A DNA stretch of 56,376 nt. Source: Candidatus Caldarchaeum subterraneum (GTDB taxonomy: Archaea > Thermoproteota > Nitrososphaeria_A > Caldarchaeales > Caldarchaeaceae). Position numbers and translations under genes: made by a program. Under the pieces are notes generated by a model, which saw only the letters and a list, made by a program, of their open reading frames with translations, did no database searches and had not been told where the DNA came from. The stretch covers positions 1 through 56,376 of the forward strand of contig CALHAG010000008.1 in assembly GCA_937934305.1 (NCBI GenBank), written 5' to 3'. Below are positions 43,368 through 53,234 of this stretch, in pieces (within the stretch, counting starts at the first letter, position 1; every line of letters begins with the position of its first letter).

Positions 43368-43375
43368 ATATTATA
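43368..43375 (-). promoter_or_regulatory. Promoter of the ribonucleotide reductase gene
   Basis: TATAATAT on the minus strand lies about 25 bases before the ATG at 43346. This spacing decides the start codon in favour of that ATG over the upstream GTG at 43358, which would be too close to the box to be transcribed. Confidence 0.65.
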
Positions 43376-43445
43376 TCCTTTCTTCTCCCGGCCAAAGATG
43401 ATGATAAGCAATTGACGAACATCTATGCTTGAAAACCGTTTTTGC

Positions 43446-44537
43446 TCATCTTGTGATTTCCTGCGACCTGACAAATTCGTACAGCTCTTTTGCATGATGA
43501 TTGGTCTCGAACCATTTTCTTATCGGTGTTAGGAGTTCGTCGAGGTAGCGTGCGACGGTGTTTTTGAGGTCGAGTGGATGAAGTTTTCCCTCTGTGTAGT
43601 CTTTCTCGAGGGATGGATAGTCAGTGTAGGTTATTTCTCCACCATATTTCGCGGGCCGCTCAACCACGATTGTTTGCTTGAGTGGGAAGATTATGTATCT
43701 GCAGTATTCGAGGACTGGGTTGCCTGTTGCCTGTCGCGGTGGGCAGTATGCGTTGTTTATTTTTCTCTTGATGGTTTCGGTGTCGTCGTGGACGAAGATG
43801 CTTGACTCTGGAATGCTTTTGCTCATTTTAGAGCTTATCTGGATGTCGAGGTTCTCCTCTTCCTCGAGACCTTTGGGACCCGTCGGGCCCTCTAATCCCA
43901 TGAGCATGTGGTGATGCACGGCAACAGGTTTCCAGAACCCGAGTTTTGGCCCAAGTTCTCGGGCGAGGATGTTGGCTCGCCGCTGGTCGAGCCCGAGCTG
44001 ACATATTTTGGCCTCGAGCTTGAATATGTCCGCGACCTGCATACCGGGGTAGAGCATCTGGGCAGCCTCCTGCAGTTCACCCTCTTTCCGGCCCATGATG
44101 GGTAGGCATCTGAGAACACGGCGCAGAGTTGTGTTCTGCAACACCTCGATGACGAGACGCCAGTAGTCTCTGTCGGAGGCCAAGTCGCTCGCCCAGACAA
44201 TTTCGACGCGGCTAGTGTCTATGCCTGATGCTTTCCACACCTCTACAAAATATTCACCTACTTTCCTGATTTTCTCGAGGTCGCCGCCCATTTTCCTATT
44301 GATTGCCGCGTGCCAGTCCGCCAGCAGAAGCTTGAAGCGGCACCCTGCTTCGAGCATATCGCGAAGCTTGATGGCTCGGAGAAGGGCGAAGGGGATGTGG
44401 GCCAGCCCACTTGGTTCAAAGCCATCATAGGCGACTGGGGAGGACTCGGTCTCGAGAAGAGTCCGTAGCTCTTCGGGTGTTAGAACCTCCTCTGTCGGCT
44501 GCCTCATGATTAGCTCAAGCCTTCTTTCGATATCCAT
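43446..44537 (-). CDS. tyrS: Tyrosyl-tRNA synthetase, archaeal type
   Basis: This 363-residue class I synthetase carries the HIGH-like motif HIPF at 47-50, the KMSKS motif at 237-241 (SSKMSKS), and archaeal-type features such as [14 protein letters not shown] and [11 protein letters not shown]. It lacks the S4 tail of bacterial TyrRS, as expected in archaea. The KMSKS is intact. It diverges from a DUF255 gene with a shared AT-rich box at 44571-44579. Confidence 0.95.
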   Translation of the reverse strand: MDIERRLELIMRQPTEEVLTPEELRTLLETESSPVAYDGFEPSGLAHIPFALLRAIKLRDMLEAGCRFKLLLADWHAAINRKMGGDLEKIRKVGEYFVEVWKASGIDTSRVEIVWASDLASDRDYWRLVIEVLQNTTLRRVLRCLPIMGRKEGELQEAAQMLYPGMQVADIFKLEAKICQLGLDQRRANILARELGPKLGFWKPVAVHHHMLMGLEGPTGPKGLEEEENLDIQISSKMSKSIPESSIFVHDDTETIKRKINNAYCPPRQATGNPVLEYCRYIIFPLKQTIVVERPAKYGGEITYTDYPSLEKDYTEGKLHPLDLKNTVARYLDELLTPIRKWFETNHHAKELYEFVRSQEITR

Positions 44538-44570
44538 GCACGCTCAGCCCTATCACCGACGAGAAGCCAA

Positions 44571-44579
44571 GTTATATGA
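44571..44579. promoter_or_regulatory. TATA box between tyrS and the DUF255 gene
   Basis: GTTATATGA lies about 28 bases before the ATG at 44603 and, read on the minus strand as TCATATAAC, about 38 bases before the tyrS ATG. It may serve both genes. Because it occupies the region of an upstream ATG (44576), that ATG is unlikely to be the DUF255 start. Confidence 0.5.
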
Positions 44580-44602
44580 ATATGCTCTTTAGCTGGATAA
44601 AC

Positions 44603-46660
44603 ATGTCTGACGGCATGCATAAGCCCAATCGGCTAATCAACGAGCGGAGCCCTTATCTCCTGCAGCATGCCTACAACCCTGTAGACTGGTATCCATGGGG
44701 TGAAGAAGCTCTTAGGAAGGCCAAGGAAGAGAATAAGCCCATTTTCCTCAGCATAGGATACTCATCATGCCACTGGTGCCACGTCATGGAGAAGGAATCT
44801 TTCGAGGACGAGAAAATTGCTGAGCTTCTCAACACCTATTTTGTGCCTGTTAAGGTGGACCGTGAGGAGAGGCCGGACATAGACGAGTTCTACATGAAGG
44901 CCGTTATCATGATGACTGGACACGGTGGATGGCCTCTCACCATTTTCCTCACACCCGACTTGAAACCATTCTTCGGAGGAACATATTTTCCGCCGAGGAG
45001 GAGGGGTGGTTTACGGGGTCTCGACGAAATACTGCGGGGAGTTGCGGAGCTTTGGAGGAAAGACCCCAAGCAGATTATGGAGGCTGCTGAGCAAAACGTC
45101 AGCTTACTCAAATCATTCTACACCACTGAAAAATCCGTCTCCACACCTTCCTACAACCTCGTCGTCACAGCCTTCGATATCCTCGCCACATCCTTCGACA
45201 GCCTTTACGGAGGCTTCGGCGGAGCACCCAAGTTCCCCATGCCAGTGTATCTCGACTTTCTACAGGTCTACAGTGTGTTGGAGAAGGAGTCAGCCGCTGT
45301 CCGCATGGTTTCAACTACTCTCGAGAACATGGCTCGCGGCGGGCTACGTGACCATCTTGGGGGCGGCTTCTTCAGATATTCGACCGACCGTGTATGGCTG
45401 GTGCCACATTTTGAGAAAATGCTCTACGACAACGCCCTGCTAGCCCGCGTCTACATGCAACACCACCTTATCACAGGAGACAGTTTCTACAGAGAGGTTG
45501 GAGAATCGACTCTTGACTGGCTGATGAATGAGATGATGGCTCCATCGGGAGGTTTCTTCTCGGCGGTGGACGCAGACAGCGCCGAGGGAGAAGGTGCATA
45601 CTATGTGTGGAGACTAAGTGAATTGGAGCAGATTCTCGGCCCCGAGTTGGCGAAGATTGCTGCGAAAATTTTCGCCGTAACAGACACGGGCAACTTCGAG
45701 CATGGGAAAAACATTTTGACTATGCGTAAGAGGACCGCGGACCTTGCCGCCGAGCTGGGAGTGGAAGAGACTACACTGAAACAAATGCTTGAGGAGATCA
45801 GGAGCAAGCTACTGGATGCAAGGAGGGAAAGGCCGGCACCAGCTGTCGACGACAAAATAATAGCGGCATGGAACGGTTTGGCTGTCTCAGCACTCTGCAC
45901 AGGATACCGCGCCACTGGTGAAAAGCGTTACCTTGACGCCGCCGTGAAAACCATGGACTTTATCATCTCCAACATGTGGCTTGACAACACTCTTCACCGC
46001 ATATACAAAAACGGAGCATTCATCAACGGTTTTCTCGACGATTACGCTGCCGTGGTCAACGCTTTGCTTGACGTCTTTGAGGTTAGCTTTGAGCCAAGAT
46101 ATCTCGCGGTGGCTGTCGATATAGCGGATAAGATGGTTGAGCTTTTCTGGGACAATGTCGACGGAGGCTTCTACTACACTGTGGAGGATGTGGCCGAAGT
46201 TACGCGGATAAAAGATGCCTATGATGGCGCCATACCATCGGGAAACACATTGGCCGCAGCCGCACTTCTAAAACTCTCCGAACTCACCGGAGAAACCAAG
46301 TATCTCCAATATGTTGAGGAGACGTTTAAGTGCTTCGCTTCCCGGCTTGAGGCGGCGCCGGCTGAACACACAGGGCTTATCACGGTGTTGGCGGGTTTCC
46401 ATAAGAGTAGGATGGGGGTTGTGCTGGTCACGGAGTCGCTGCAGGATGCGCAACCATATCTGGCTCACCTGTATAGAGAGTTCAAGCCGTTTAGAAGCGT
46501 TGTCGTGGTTCATAACGGCAACCGGGAGATGCTGCAGAAATATACAAGCCTCGTGGCCGACAAACCAGCCAAGGGGCCTGTGACCGCCTATGTCTGCGAA
46601 AACTATAGCTGCAGAATGCCTGTAACCAGCTTAGAGGAATTTGTCAAACTACTGAGCTGA
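44603..46660 (+). CDS. DUF255 thioredoxin-like protein with glycosidase-like C-terminal domain
   Basis: This protein of 685 residues has an N-terminal thioredoxin-like domain with C56-x2-C59 ([10 protein letters not shown]) and the conserved [21 protein letters not shown] start, followed by a six-hairpin helical barrel like N-acylglucosamine 2-epimerases ([11 protein letters not shown], then [14 protein letters not shown]). It is the YyaL/SPATA20 family. The reaction is not known. I chose the ATG at 44603 because of the TATA box position. Confidence 0.92.
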   Translation: MSDGMHKPNRLINERSPYLLQHAYNPVDWYPWGEEALRKAKEENKPIFLSIGYSSCHWCHVMEKESFEDEKIAELLNTYFVPVKVDREERPDIDEFYMKAVIMMTGHGGWPLTIFLTPDLKPFFGGTYFPPRRRGGLRGLDEILRGVAELWRKDPKQIMEAAEQNVSLLKSFYTTEKSVSTPSYNLVVTAFDILATSFDSLYGGFGGAPKFPMPVYLDFLQVYSVLEKESAAVRMVSTTLENMARGGLRDHLGGGFFRYSTDRVWLVPHFEKMLYDNALLARVYMQHHLITGDSFYREVGESTLDWLMNEMMAPSGGFFSAVDADSAEGEGAYYVWRLSELEQILGPELAKIAAKIFAVTDTGNFEHGKNILTMRKRTADLAAELGVEETTLKQMLEEIRSKLLDARRERPAPAVDDKIIAAWNGLAVSALCTGYRATGEKRYLDAAVKTMDFIISNMWLDNTLHRIYKNGAFINGFLDDYAAVVNALLDVFEVSFEPRYLAVAVDIADKMVELFWDNVDGGFYYTVEDVAEVTRIKDAYDGAIPSGNTLAAAALLKLSELTGETKYLQYVEETFKCFASRLEAAPAEHTGLITVLAGFHKSRMGVVLVTESLQDAQPYLAHLYREFKPFRSVVVVHNGNREMLQKYTSLVADKPAKGPVTAYVCENYSCRMPVTSLEEFVKLLS

Positions 46661-46666
46661 AATGGT

Positions 46667-47827
46667 ATGAGGAAAAAATTCGCAGCTCTCTTGCTTACCT
46701 GGGTTTCATGGTTCTGGAGCCATGGAACACGTGTAGGCATCTCTGCGATAACGCCTTTTCTCCGCCAGCGATACAGCATGTCCACACCTGAGGCAGCCGC
46801 GGTGCCCGGCATACTAAACCTCGGCTTCTATGGATTCGCGGTCCTCTCTGGAAAAGTTCCAAGCAAAACGGGATATAGGAACACGGCTGCGGCCGCTGCC
46901 CTCGGCTCGGCGGCGTTCATGCTTGCCGCTGCTATACTCGATAACAGGTTTTTCCTCTATGTGGCCGTTTTTATGACGGGCATATTCCTCTCTCTTCATC
47001 TCCCGTCGGCTATACCATGGCTGGGCACTCTTTTCAAAGGTGGTCGACAGGGGTTCATCATTGGTGTGCACGAGTCTGCTGCCCCCGCTGGCCAAACACT
47101 CGGGCCCATCATTCTGGCGTTTCTCGTCTCGGCCGCTGGTGTATCCTACATGTTCGCCTTATGGTCATTGATTCCACTATTCGCAGGCCTTGGTTTGCTT
47201 CTTTTCTTCCGAATGGATAGGCAGATGCCAGCTAAAGTGCAGGGAGGCGGTGAGAAAATACTGGGAGCAGGTTTCCTCGCTCTAACGCTTGTCACCGTGG
47301 CCAACCTCGTTGGGAACCTCGGCGTAGTCGCGATTGTGCCACTACATCTTGTCGACACCTTCGGGCTTGAGAAAACTTTCGTGGCGACGGTGGTGGGTGT
47401 GAGCAGGTTTCTTGGAGTGTTTGGGCAACCTTTGGGCGGTTATCTGCATGACAGATATGGGTTCTACAGGGTTGCGCTCGCCGTGACAGTTGCCAACTTT
47501 TTCTCAAACATCTACATGATTCTCGCCCCATACAACCCCGTGTATCCCGTGGTCATGACCCTGCAAGCTTTCGTGACAGCCATGTATTTCCCCCTAGTCT
47601 ACAGCCACCTGGTCAAGACCCATGGCGCACAGGCATCACAGTACCTCGGCTCCATGTTCTTCATAGCAGGCCTCGCAGGCCCGACAACCGCGCCCATATT
47701 AGCCGGCCTTATAGCTGAAAGGTTTGGATACGCCGTTGCTCTCGGCTATCCAGCCGCACTGGCCTTGGCGGGTACGTTGACTATGCTCTACTTGCGAAAA
47801 GGAAAAAAACATGCTTTCAAGAGTTAA
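46667..47827 (+). CDS. MFS transporter
   Basis: This 386-residue protein has about 12 membrane helices and the common MFS motif GGYLHDRYGFYRVAL near the middle. No substrate can be deduced. It starts 6 bases after the DUF255 stop, and the E2 gene follows, so the three may form one operon. Confidence 0.88.
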   Translation: MRKKFAALLLTWVSWFWSHGTRVGISAITPFLRQRYSMSTPEAAAVPGILNLGFYGFAVLSGKVPSKTGYRNTAAAAALGSAAFMLAAAILDNRFFLYVAVFMTGIFLSLHLPSAIPWLGTLFKGGRQGFIIGVHESAAPAGQTLGPIILAFLVSAAGVSYMFALWSLIPLFAGLGLLLFFRMDRQMPAKVQGGGEKILGAGFLALTLVTVANLVGNLGVVAIVPLHLVDTFGLEKTFVATVVGVSRFLGVFGQPLGGYLHDRYGFYRVALAVTVANFFSNIYMILAPYNPVYPVVMTLQAFVTAMYFPLVYSHLVKTHGAQASQYLGSMFFIAGLAGPTTAPILAGLIAERFGYAVALGYPAALALAGTLTMLYLRKGKKHAFKS

Positions 47828-47843
47828 TCAAGGATGATTTGAA

Positions 47844-48980
47844 ATGGTCGTCATCAAGTTGCCAGATGTTGGAGAAGGAATAGCTGAAGGAGAGGTGCTG
47901 AAGTTTCTGGTGAAGGAAGGCGATTTTGTGGAGAAGTATCAGCCGCTGGTCGAGGTTATGACGGTGAAGGTGACTGTTGAAATTCCATCTCCCGTCAAAG
48001 GCCGGGTAACCAAGCTTCTCGCCAAAGAGGGGCAGGTGCTCAAGGTCGGCGACCCATTCATCGAAATAGAGACAGAAGAGGCCGTAGAAACACCTGTTGA
48101 GGAAAAGGGCGCAGCTACTCAGGCTGCCTCAGCTCCTCCGCCGGTTGAAAAGGCTGTAAAGGTTCAGGCCACCCCCGCTGTCAAGAAGCTGGCAAAAGAG
48201 CTTGGCGTAGACCTTTCAACGGTTGTGGGAACAGGGCCCGGCGGTAGAATCACTGAAGAGGATGTTAGAAGAGCGGCGTCAGCAGGGGAGACTCGGATAC
48301 CCATCAGAGGTCTTCGCCGCATCATCGCCGAGAGGCTTGTGCAGGCCAAGTCAAGGGCTGCCCTGGTCACGGTTTTTGAAAACGTCGACGCCGAGGAGCT
48401 GGTAAAGCTTAGGGATGAGCTCCGGGCTGTGCAGGATGAGAAGGGTGTGAAGATGACATATCTGCCGCTGGTTATGAAAGCGGTGGTTGCGGCCGTGAGG
48501 GATGTGCCTGCGATGAACGGATGGATTGATGAGGAGAGAAACGAGATAGTGTTATCTAAATCCGTAAACATCGGCATAGCCGTCGACACACCCGACGGGC
48601 TTCTAGTGCCAATCGTCAAAAACGTCGAGTCAAAAGATGTGTGGACTCTTGCCCGCGATATAGAGGAGTTGGCTGAGAAGGCACGAAGCGGAAAACTCTC
48701 CCTTGACGACGTGAAGGGCGGAACCATAAGCATATCTAGCTACGGGTCCCTCGGCTCGTTGTCCGGAACTCCGATAATCAATTACCCGGAGATAGCTATC
48801 GTGGGGGTTGGGCGTGTGGAGAAAAGGCCTGTGGTGAAAGATGACAAGGTGGTGGTTGGACATGTGATGGAAATCGCTGTTACGATGGACCATAGAGCTG
48901 TTGACGGTGGGACGATGGCAAGGTTCGTCAACTCCCTGAAACATCATCTCGAAAACATCAGGGCCGCTGCGGGAGTTTGA
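47844..48980 (+). CDS. 2-oxoacid dehydrogenase E2 component (lipoyl acyltransferase)
   Basis: This 378-residue protein has three parts. A lipoyl domain carries the likely lipoylated K42 (EVMTVKVTVEI). A peripheral-subunit-binding domain lies around residue 112-150 (ATPAVKKLAKELGV, then GPGGRITEEDV). The catalytic acyltransferase domain ends in MDHRAVDGG (H350, D354). It would transfer acyl groups to CoA in a pyruvate or branched-chain complex. No E1, E3 or lipoate gene is next to it, so its partners must be elsewhere. Confidence 0.93.
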   Translation: MVVIKLPDVGEGIAEGEVLKFLVKEGDFVEKYQPLVEVMTVKVTVEIPSPVKGRVTKLLAKEGQVLKVGDPFIEIETEEAVETPVEEKGAATQAASAPPPVEKAVKVQATPAVKKLAKELGVDLSTVVGTGPGGRITEEDVRRAASAGETRIPIRGLRRIIAERLVQAKSRAALVTVFENVDAEELVKLRDELRAVQDEKGVKMTYLPLVMKAVVAAVRDVPAMNGWIDEERNEIVLSKSVNIGIAVDTPDGLLVPIVKNVESKDVWTLARDIEELAEKARSGKLSLDDVKGGTISISSYGSLGSLSGTPIINYPEIAIVGVGRVEKRPVVKDDKVVVGHVMEIAVTMDHRAVDGGTMARFVNSLKHHLENIRAAAGV

Positions 48981-49600
48981 AAAAAGTCTCAGAGCTGGGG
49001 TTTAGGACTGACAGCTGGTATGAGGTGATTGTCTCGACATATTCAGAGCACGGCGAACCACATTTCGCGGCCATGGGATGCGGCCTCATCGACGAGGAGC
49101 ATCTTATCCTCAAACCCTACATCAACACAGAGACCTACAGAAACCTGTTATACTGGAAAGCTGCGGCCATAAACGTCACCAACGAACCCTATCACTTCTA
49201 CTCCGCTGTCTTCAATAAACCGCTGCCCCATAGACGGGGCGAAAAGGTGACAGCACCAATTCTCGATGGAGCAGAAGCATGGATAGAAGCGGTGGTCGAA
49301 AACATATCCGCCGACACAGCTGACAGAGCCACAGTCACACTTATCCCCTCTACCATAAAATCAGCTCAGCCAATCATTCAACCATATTCAAGAGCAGGCC
49401 ACGCACTCGTCGAGATGCTTATACACTATACACGGGTCAGGGTCTTCGCCCAAAGCTCAGAGCATCATAGAGCTGTCTCTCTGGCTGAGAAGATTCTAGA
49501 TTATAGTGCTCTTGTTAGACGTGTCTCCTCTAACCCTGTATATCTCCAAATATGTGATGAGGTTGTAAGTGAGTTGAAGAAGTTGGGTGTCCTGGGTTGA
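48977..49600 (+). CDS. DUF447 family protein
   Basis: This 207-residue protein is of the DUF447 family, found with methanopterin-type cofactor genes. The fold resembles FMN-binding split barrels; LDEEHLILKP-type spacing and INVTNEPYHFYSAVF near residue 65 fit. The TTG start overlaps the E2 stop as TTGA, and its own stop overlaps the next start in the same way, so the genes are coupled. Its direct function is unknown. Confidence 0.8.
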   Translation: MKKVSELGFRTDSWYEVIVSTYSEHGEPHFAAMGCGLIDEEHLILKPYINTETYRNLLYWKAAAINVTNEPYHFYSAVFNKPLPHRRGEKVTAPILDGAEAWIEAVVENISADTADRATVTLIPSTIKSAQPIIQPYSRAGHALVEMLIHYTRVRVFAQSSEHHRAVSLAEKILDYSALVRRVSSNPVYLQICDEVVSELKKLGVLG

Positions 49601-50532
49601 TTGTTGAGGTCGAGGCATTTGCAAGGCTTCACATGGGATTGTTCGAGCTTGGGCAACACTTTGGGAGGAGATGGGGAGGTGTCGGAGTATCTATCAAGCA
49701 GCCGAGCATGCGCGTCACAGTAAACACCGAGGGTAGCGAAAAGGTTGAAGGTGTAGATGTTGAGGAAGTGGAGAGGGTCGTCACCACATTGTCTAGGAGC
49801 TTTGGCAGAGAATTCAAGGGTGGGATAAGTGTTGATTCTGGAATTCCTGTGCATAGGGGGTTTGGGTCACGGACACAGCTTCGGCTTGCGCTGGCGACAG
49901 CCATTTGCAAGGCCATGAACGTAGAGTGTGAGGTTCACAGCATCGCAGAGATTCTGGGAATCGGCGAAGTATCTTCCGTTGGGACTCATCTATTTGCATA
50001 TGGTGGTTTCGTTGTCCAGCTTCCCCGGCAAGCTAACCGCACGGGCCTCGGCTCTTTCATCAGGCTAGAGTTTCCCGAGGACTGGTGGTTTGTTGTAGCC
50101 TATCCCGTTGACGGCAGGGGCCTTGATGAGCATGAGGAAAGACGGCTCTTCGCCGCTCTGTCTCCCCAAGAGCCTTTAACATGCATGGAGATAAGCCATC
50201 TAATCCTCGGCTATCTCTTACCCACGTTACTTGAGAGAGACCTGACAGGGTTTGGGGAATGTTTATCGATTCTTCAGCGGCTAGTGGGACAGTATTTTGC
50301 ATCTGCCCAGGGAGGTGTTTTCAGGATGGCTGAGGCTGTTCAACTATTGCGGATGGCTGGAGCGAAAGGTGTTGGGCAGAGCTCGTGGGGCCCCGCGGTC
50401 TACGGCTTGTTTGGAGACCGTTTAGAGGCCGAGAATGCGGTTTCAGAGGTTAGAAAGCATCTCGGCGACAACTGGAATGTTTATGCAACAACCATTGTGA
50501 ACCATGGTGCACGTGTCTCAGTCAGACCTTAG
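49597..50532 (+). CDS. Beta-ribofuranosylaminobenzene 5'-phosphate synthase-like protein
   Basis: This 311-residue GHMP-like enzyme has the opening AFARLHMGLFELG and the SGIPVHRGFGSRTQLRLALA block (81-100) of RFA-P synthase. That enzyme joins 4-hydroxybenzoate (or p-aminobenzoate) to PRPP in making tetrahydromethanopterin-type cofactors. It starts at TTG, overlapping the DUF447 stop. The 3' end overlaps the convergent DUF1464 gene by 15 bases. Presence of the pathway suggests C1 metabolism with H4MPT-like carriers in a non-methanogen. Confidence 0.9.
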   Translation: MIVEVEAFARLHMGLFELGQHFGRRWGGVGVSIKQPSMRVTVNTEGSEKVEGVDVEEVERVVTTLSRSFGREFKGGISVDSGIPVHRGFGSRTQLRLALATAICKAMNVECEVHSIAEILGIGEVSSVGTHLFAYGGFVVQLPRQANRTGLGSFIRLEFPEDWWFVVAYPVDGRGLDEHEERRLFAALSPQEPLTCMEISHLILGYLLPTLLERDLTGFGECLSILQRLVGQYFASAQGGVFRMAEAVQLLRMAGAKGVGQSSWGPAVYGLFGDRLEAENAVSEVRKHLGDNWNVYATTIVNHGARVSVRP

Positions 50533-51624
50533 CTCACCAATTATCTTCTCAACCTCAAACCCACTCAGCCGAACATAGTCAAGAACACTGCCACGCGCCC
50601 TCCTTATTTCAAGATTCTCGACAAGCTCGGAGTATTTTCCCCCTCCGAGGCCGTTGGCTATCAGAGCCGCTCCCATGGCCACGTCCTTGGCACGCTTCGC
50701 GAAAACATTCAAGGGCCTTCTCGCCTTGAACCCCAGCCTCCTCTGAAGCCAAGAGGCCACAGCTTCTCGTATGGATTCAACCCTTGAAAGACGGCCGGTC
50801 AAAATAACCTCCCGTGGCGTCTTATCCATGACCGCCGCCAGCATAGCAACCGCTTTACCCACGCCCTCGACAAAACAGCGGAAAGCATCGGCGTAACTTG
50901 TGCTCAGGCCTGCGGCGAATTTCTCGACCTCGACCTTTGACCCAGTCGCAATCCATGAAACTCCTCCCTCGAAAAGCGTCCTTTTGCTGAAACCATTTAA
51001 GAGATAAGCCAGCTCGCCGTCCATCAGCCCGATGGAGAGATAGCCGGGCCCGGGAAAAATCGTTCCACCTACTCCGTCCACGATTTTCCCATTCTCAACC
51101 GCCATGGCCGCGTTGTAGCCCAGGCCCATCTCCACACAAATCAGACATGTTTCATCATACCTCACTCCATGGACCCTTGACTGGTCCCACACCGCGTAAG
51201 CTGTCACACATGTTTTGTCCGCTGTGCCCATGTCGATTTTGTTGAATTTTCTGTGTATCGGGACGGTTGGTAGCTGGATAACCCCGGGCAGAGTGCATCC
51301 GTTCACATTTTTTTCACGCAACATGCGGAGCATCGACCTCACGCCCGACAACACAGGCGCCCCATAATCGCTCCTTCTCTCCAAAGTAGTCAACGCGAGA
51401 TCTTTTTCGTCGATTTCGCTCAGTTTCTTGAAGCTGAGACCATAGCCCGAGGGCCCTACAACTATATCAGGTCGAGCGGAGAGAACCAATTCCACCACTT
51501 CCTGAGGCTTCTCAGCCACCGTCGACGACGGAATGGTTTCGTCAAGAACCACGTGGTCCACATCGTCCTCGATGCAGAGAATATCGAAGTTGCCCGTTCC
51601 AGGGTCTACTCCAAGAGCTCTCAT
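50518..51624 (-). CDS. DUF1464, ASKHA-fold kinase-like protein
   Basis: This 368-residue protein has an N-terminal phosphate loop VDPGTGNFD and a glycine-rich GPSGYGLSFKKL segment, then CVEMGLGYNAAMAV and EVILTGRLSRV, in keeping with actin-like ASKHA folds such as acetate/butyrate kinases. The family is DUF1464. The substrate is unknown. It lies beside methanopterin-cofactor genes, which may be a functional hint. Confidence 0.8.
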   Translation of the reverse strand: MRALGVDPGTGNFDILCIEDDVDHVVLDETIPSSTVAEKPQEVVELVLSARPDIVVGPSGYGLSFKKLSEIDEKDLALTTLERRSDYGAPVLSGVRSMLRMLREKNVNGCTLPGVIQLPTVPIHRKFNKIDMGTADKTCVTAYAVWDQSRVHGVRYDETCLICVEMGLGYNAAMAVENGKIVDGVGGTIFPGPGYLSIGLMDGELAYLLNGFSKRTLFEGGVSWIATGSKVEVEKFAAGLSTSYADAFRCFVEGVGKAVAMLAAVMDKTPREVILTGRLSRVESIREAVASWLQRRLGFKARRPLNVFAKRAKDVAMGAALIANGLGGGKYSELVENLEIRRARGSVLDYVRLSGFEVEKIIGELRSD

Positions 51625-51649
51625 AATAGTTGAGAAAAAATGAAGGGAT

Positions 51650-52846
51650 TTAGTGTTTTTGAGAAGTTGGGAGAACTATTTTCAGGTTTGTCAGTGTTTG
51701 TCTAAGGCCTGTATCGCGGCTTATGCCGAGTGTTATGAGGCCGAGGCTGAAGCCCAACGGCAGCAGGTAGGCTAAGGTTGGGTTGACGGTGTAGAGGCTG
51801 AAGGATGGGAGTATTGGAGGTATGATGGCCCGCCAAAAGTCATAATGTAGGGCGAGAGTGGGCATGCCGAGGAAAATCGTCGAGAGCAACACCGTCATGC
51901 TGTAGATGCTGCCGCTTCCAGCTCTCCACTCGGTGCTGTAGATGCATGAACCTGCGAGGGCAATTCCTACCCCGAAGATAAGGCCGCCCAGAGCTATCTG
52001 TATCTGGCTGATGTTGGGAACCACGCCGCCGAAGCTGACAGGTATTCCGAGAAGCTGGATGACGTATATCCCGGTTGAGAAGGTTAGGAGAATTATTCCA
52101 ATTGCTTTGACGTTGACCCAGCTCGCAATCTCCTGTTTGACGAGGTCTCGGTAGCATGAGCCGAAGCAAATCCCCGAAAATGTCCCCAACACACCCAACG
52201 CTATCCCAGCGGCCCAGAACACAGCAACCAAAGGCGGCAGAAAAGGTATCAAAGCAACGCCCAGCAAAGCCAACACCACGCCGACAACCCTCTGCAACCA
52301 AGTGGGAGGCAGGTAGGAGAATTTATGAGCCCTCGCCCGAAACATGAAAACCCTTTCAGTAATCTTGAGACCGCCAAAAACTCCTACGAGTAGCGCAGCT
52401 GTGAAGGTTATTGCGTTGATGCCTGCAGCCGTCCATGCTGAGAGGAAGTTGCCGATGTTGCATCCTAGCGCAAGCCTCGAGCCGTAGCCCAGCAAGAAAC
52501 CGCCGGCGACGGCCTGTAGAAGCATCCACCTGTTGGGTAGATGTCGGAGCAGAAACTGTCCGGACAGTAGAGCCGGCAGCGCTCCGCCCAACAATATCGC
52601 CAGCACAATTGTCTGAGCCGCGTCTGAGAAAACAGGCACGAGCTTGAACTGCTGATAATAGGTCAGCGACTCAACCGGTAAGCCGAGGAGCTTGTATAGA
52701 TGGCCGCCGATCTTGGATTCACCTCCTGTTATTCCCCAGAGACTGCCGCGTCCGGTCACCGCATACACCCCAACAGCTATACCGACCGATACAAGCCCAA
52801 TCAGAAAAGCAGACGCATAGATTCTTCGAGACACTTTCTTATTCAC
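51650..52846 (-). CDS. YeeE/YedE-type sulfur (thiosulfate) transporter
   Basis: This 398-residue membrane protein has two similar halves with the sulfur-binding cysteines typical of YeeE: LALGCNIGNF, GICFGSCYRD and LAGSCIYSTEW. In bacteria such proteins import thiosulfate or transfer sulfur species. It is divergent from tusA, a common partner. It starts at GTG. Confidence 0.9.
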   Translation of the reverse strand: MNKKVSRRIYASAFLIGLVSVGIAVGVYAVTGRGSLWGITGGESKIGGHLYKLLGLPVESLTYYQQFKLVPVFSDAAQTIVLAILLGGALPALLSGQFLLRHLPNRWMLLQAVAGGFLLGYGSRLALGCNIGNFLSAWTAAGINAITFTAALLVGVFGGLKITERVFMFRARAHKFSYLPPTWLQRVVGVVLALLGVALIPFLPPLVAVFWAAGIALGVLGTFSGICFGSCYRDLVKQEIASWVNVKAIGIILLTFSTGIYVIQLLGIPVSFGGVVPNISQIQIALGGLIFGVGIALAGSCIYSTEWRAGSGSIYSMTVLLSTIFLGMPTLALHYDFWRAIIPPILPSFSLYTVNPTLAYLLPLGFSLGLITLGISRDTGLRQTLTNLKIVLPTSQKH

Positions 52847-52891
52847 CTCACTTTTTCGCTATTGTGAAATGTATCCTCAATATAAACCTAT

Positions 52892-52920
52892 TATTAGTGC
52901 AAAATAATACCAAACTAATA
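52892..52920. promoter_or_regulatory. Possible operator between the YeeE and tusA genes
   Basis: A perfect 7-base inverted repeat, TATTAGT (52892-52898) and ACTAATA (52914-52920), is separated by 15 bases. It lies between the two divergent starts and just before the tusA TATA-like box (CTATTTAAAC, 52931-52940). A dimeric regulator could bind here and control both genes. This is inferred only from the sequence pattern. Confidence 0.45.
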
Positions 52921-52961
52921 GCAACGGAATCTATTTAAACAACCAATTACCAACAAAAAGC

Positions 52962-53234
52962 ATGACACAAAACATTGAGCAAATGCTGAAAAAGGTTGAC
53001 GAGAAAAGATATGTGCTTGATGTACGCGGCTACTCATGCCCTTATCCGCAGCTCTTCCTCGCCCAAGCACTTAAAGCCGTCGAGAAAGAATCCCTTCTCG
53101 AAATCCTAACGGATAATCCGCCGTCCACAGAAACTCTGCCCCGCTCCATTCGCAACAACAAACAAGAATACATAGGCACCGAGGTCGTTCAGCCGGGTGT
53201 CTGGAAAATAACCGCAAAAAAAATTACTGCTTAG
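52962..53234 (+). CDS. tusA: TusA-family sulfur carrier
   Basis: This 90-residue protein has the TusA motif C26-P-x-P (YSCPYPQ) and the LDVRGYSCPYP opening. It carries sulfur as a persulfide between enzymes. A TATA box is about 26 bases before the ATG, so the mRNA is leaderless. It pairs with the YeeE-type transporter across the divergent promoter. Its stop shares a TTAG with the ATP synthase C gene. Confidence 0.93.
   Translation: MTQNIEQMLKKVDEKRYVLDVRGYSCPYPQLFLAQALKAVEKESLLEILTDNPPSTETLPRSIRNNKQEYIGTEVVQPGVWKITAKKITA

Noticed and set aside
43394-43430. ATGATGA at 43396-43404 as a possible C box of a C/D guide RNA
   Set aside because: No matching D box (CTGA) at the right distance and no clear terminal stem.
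44576-44602. Earlier ATG (44576) as the start of the DUF255 protein
   Set aside because: It overlaps the TATA-like box, so it would not be in the mRNA; the ATG at 44603 has the right spacing and family start.
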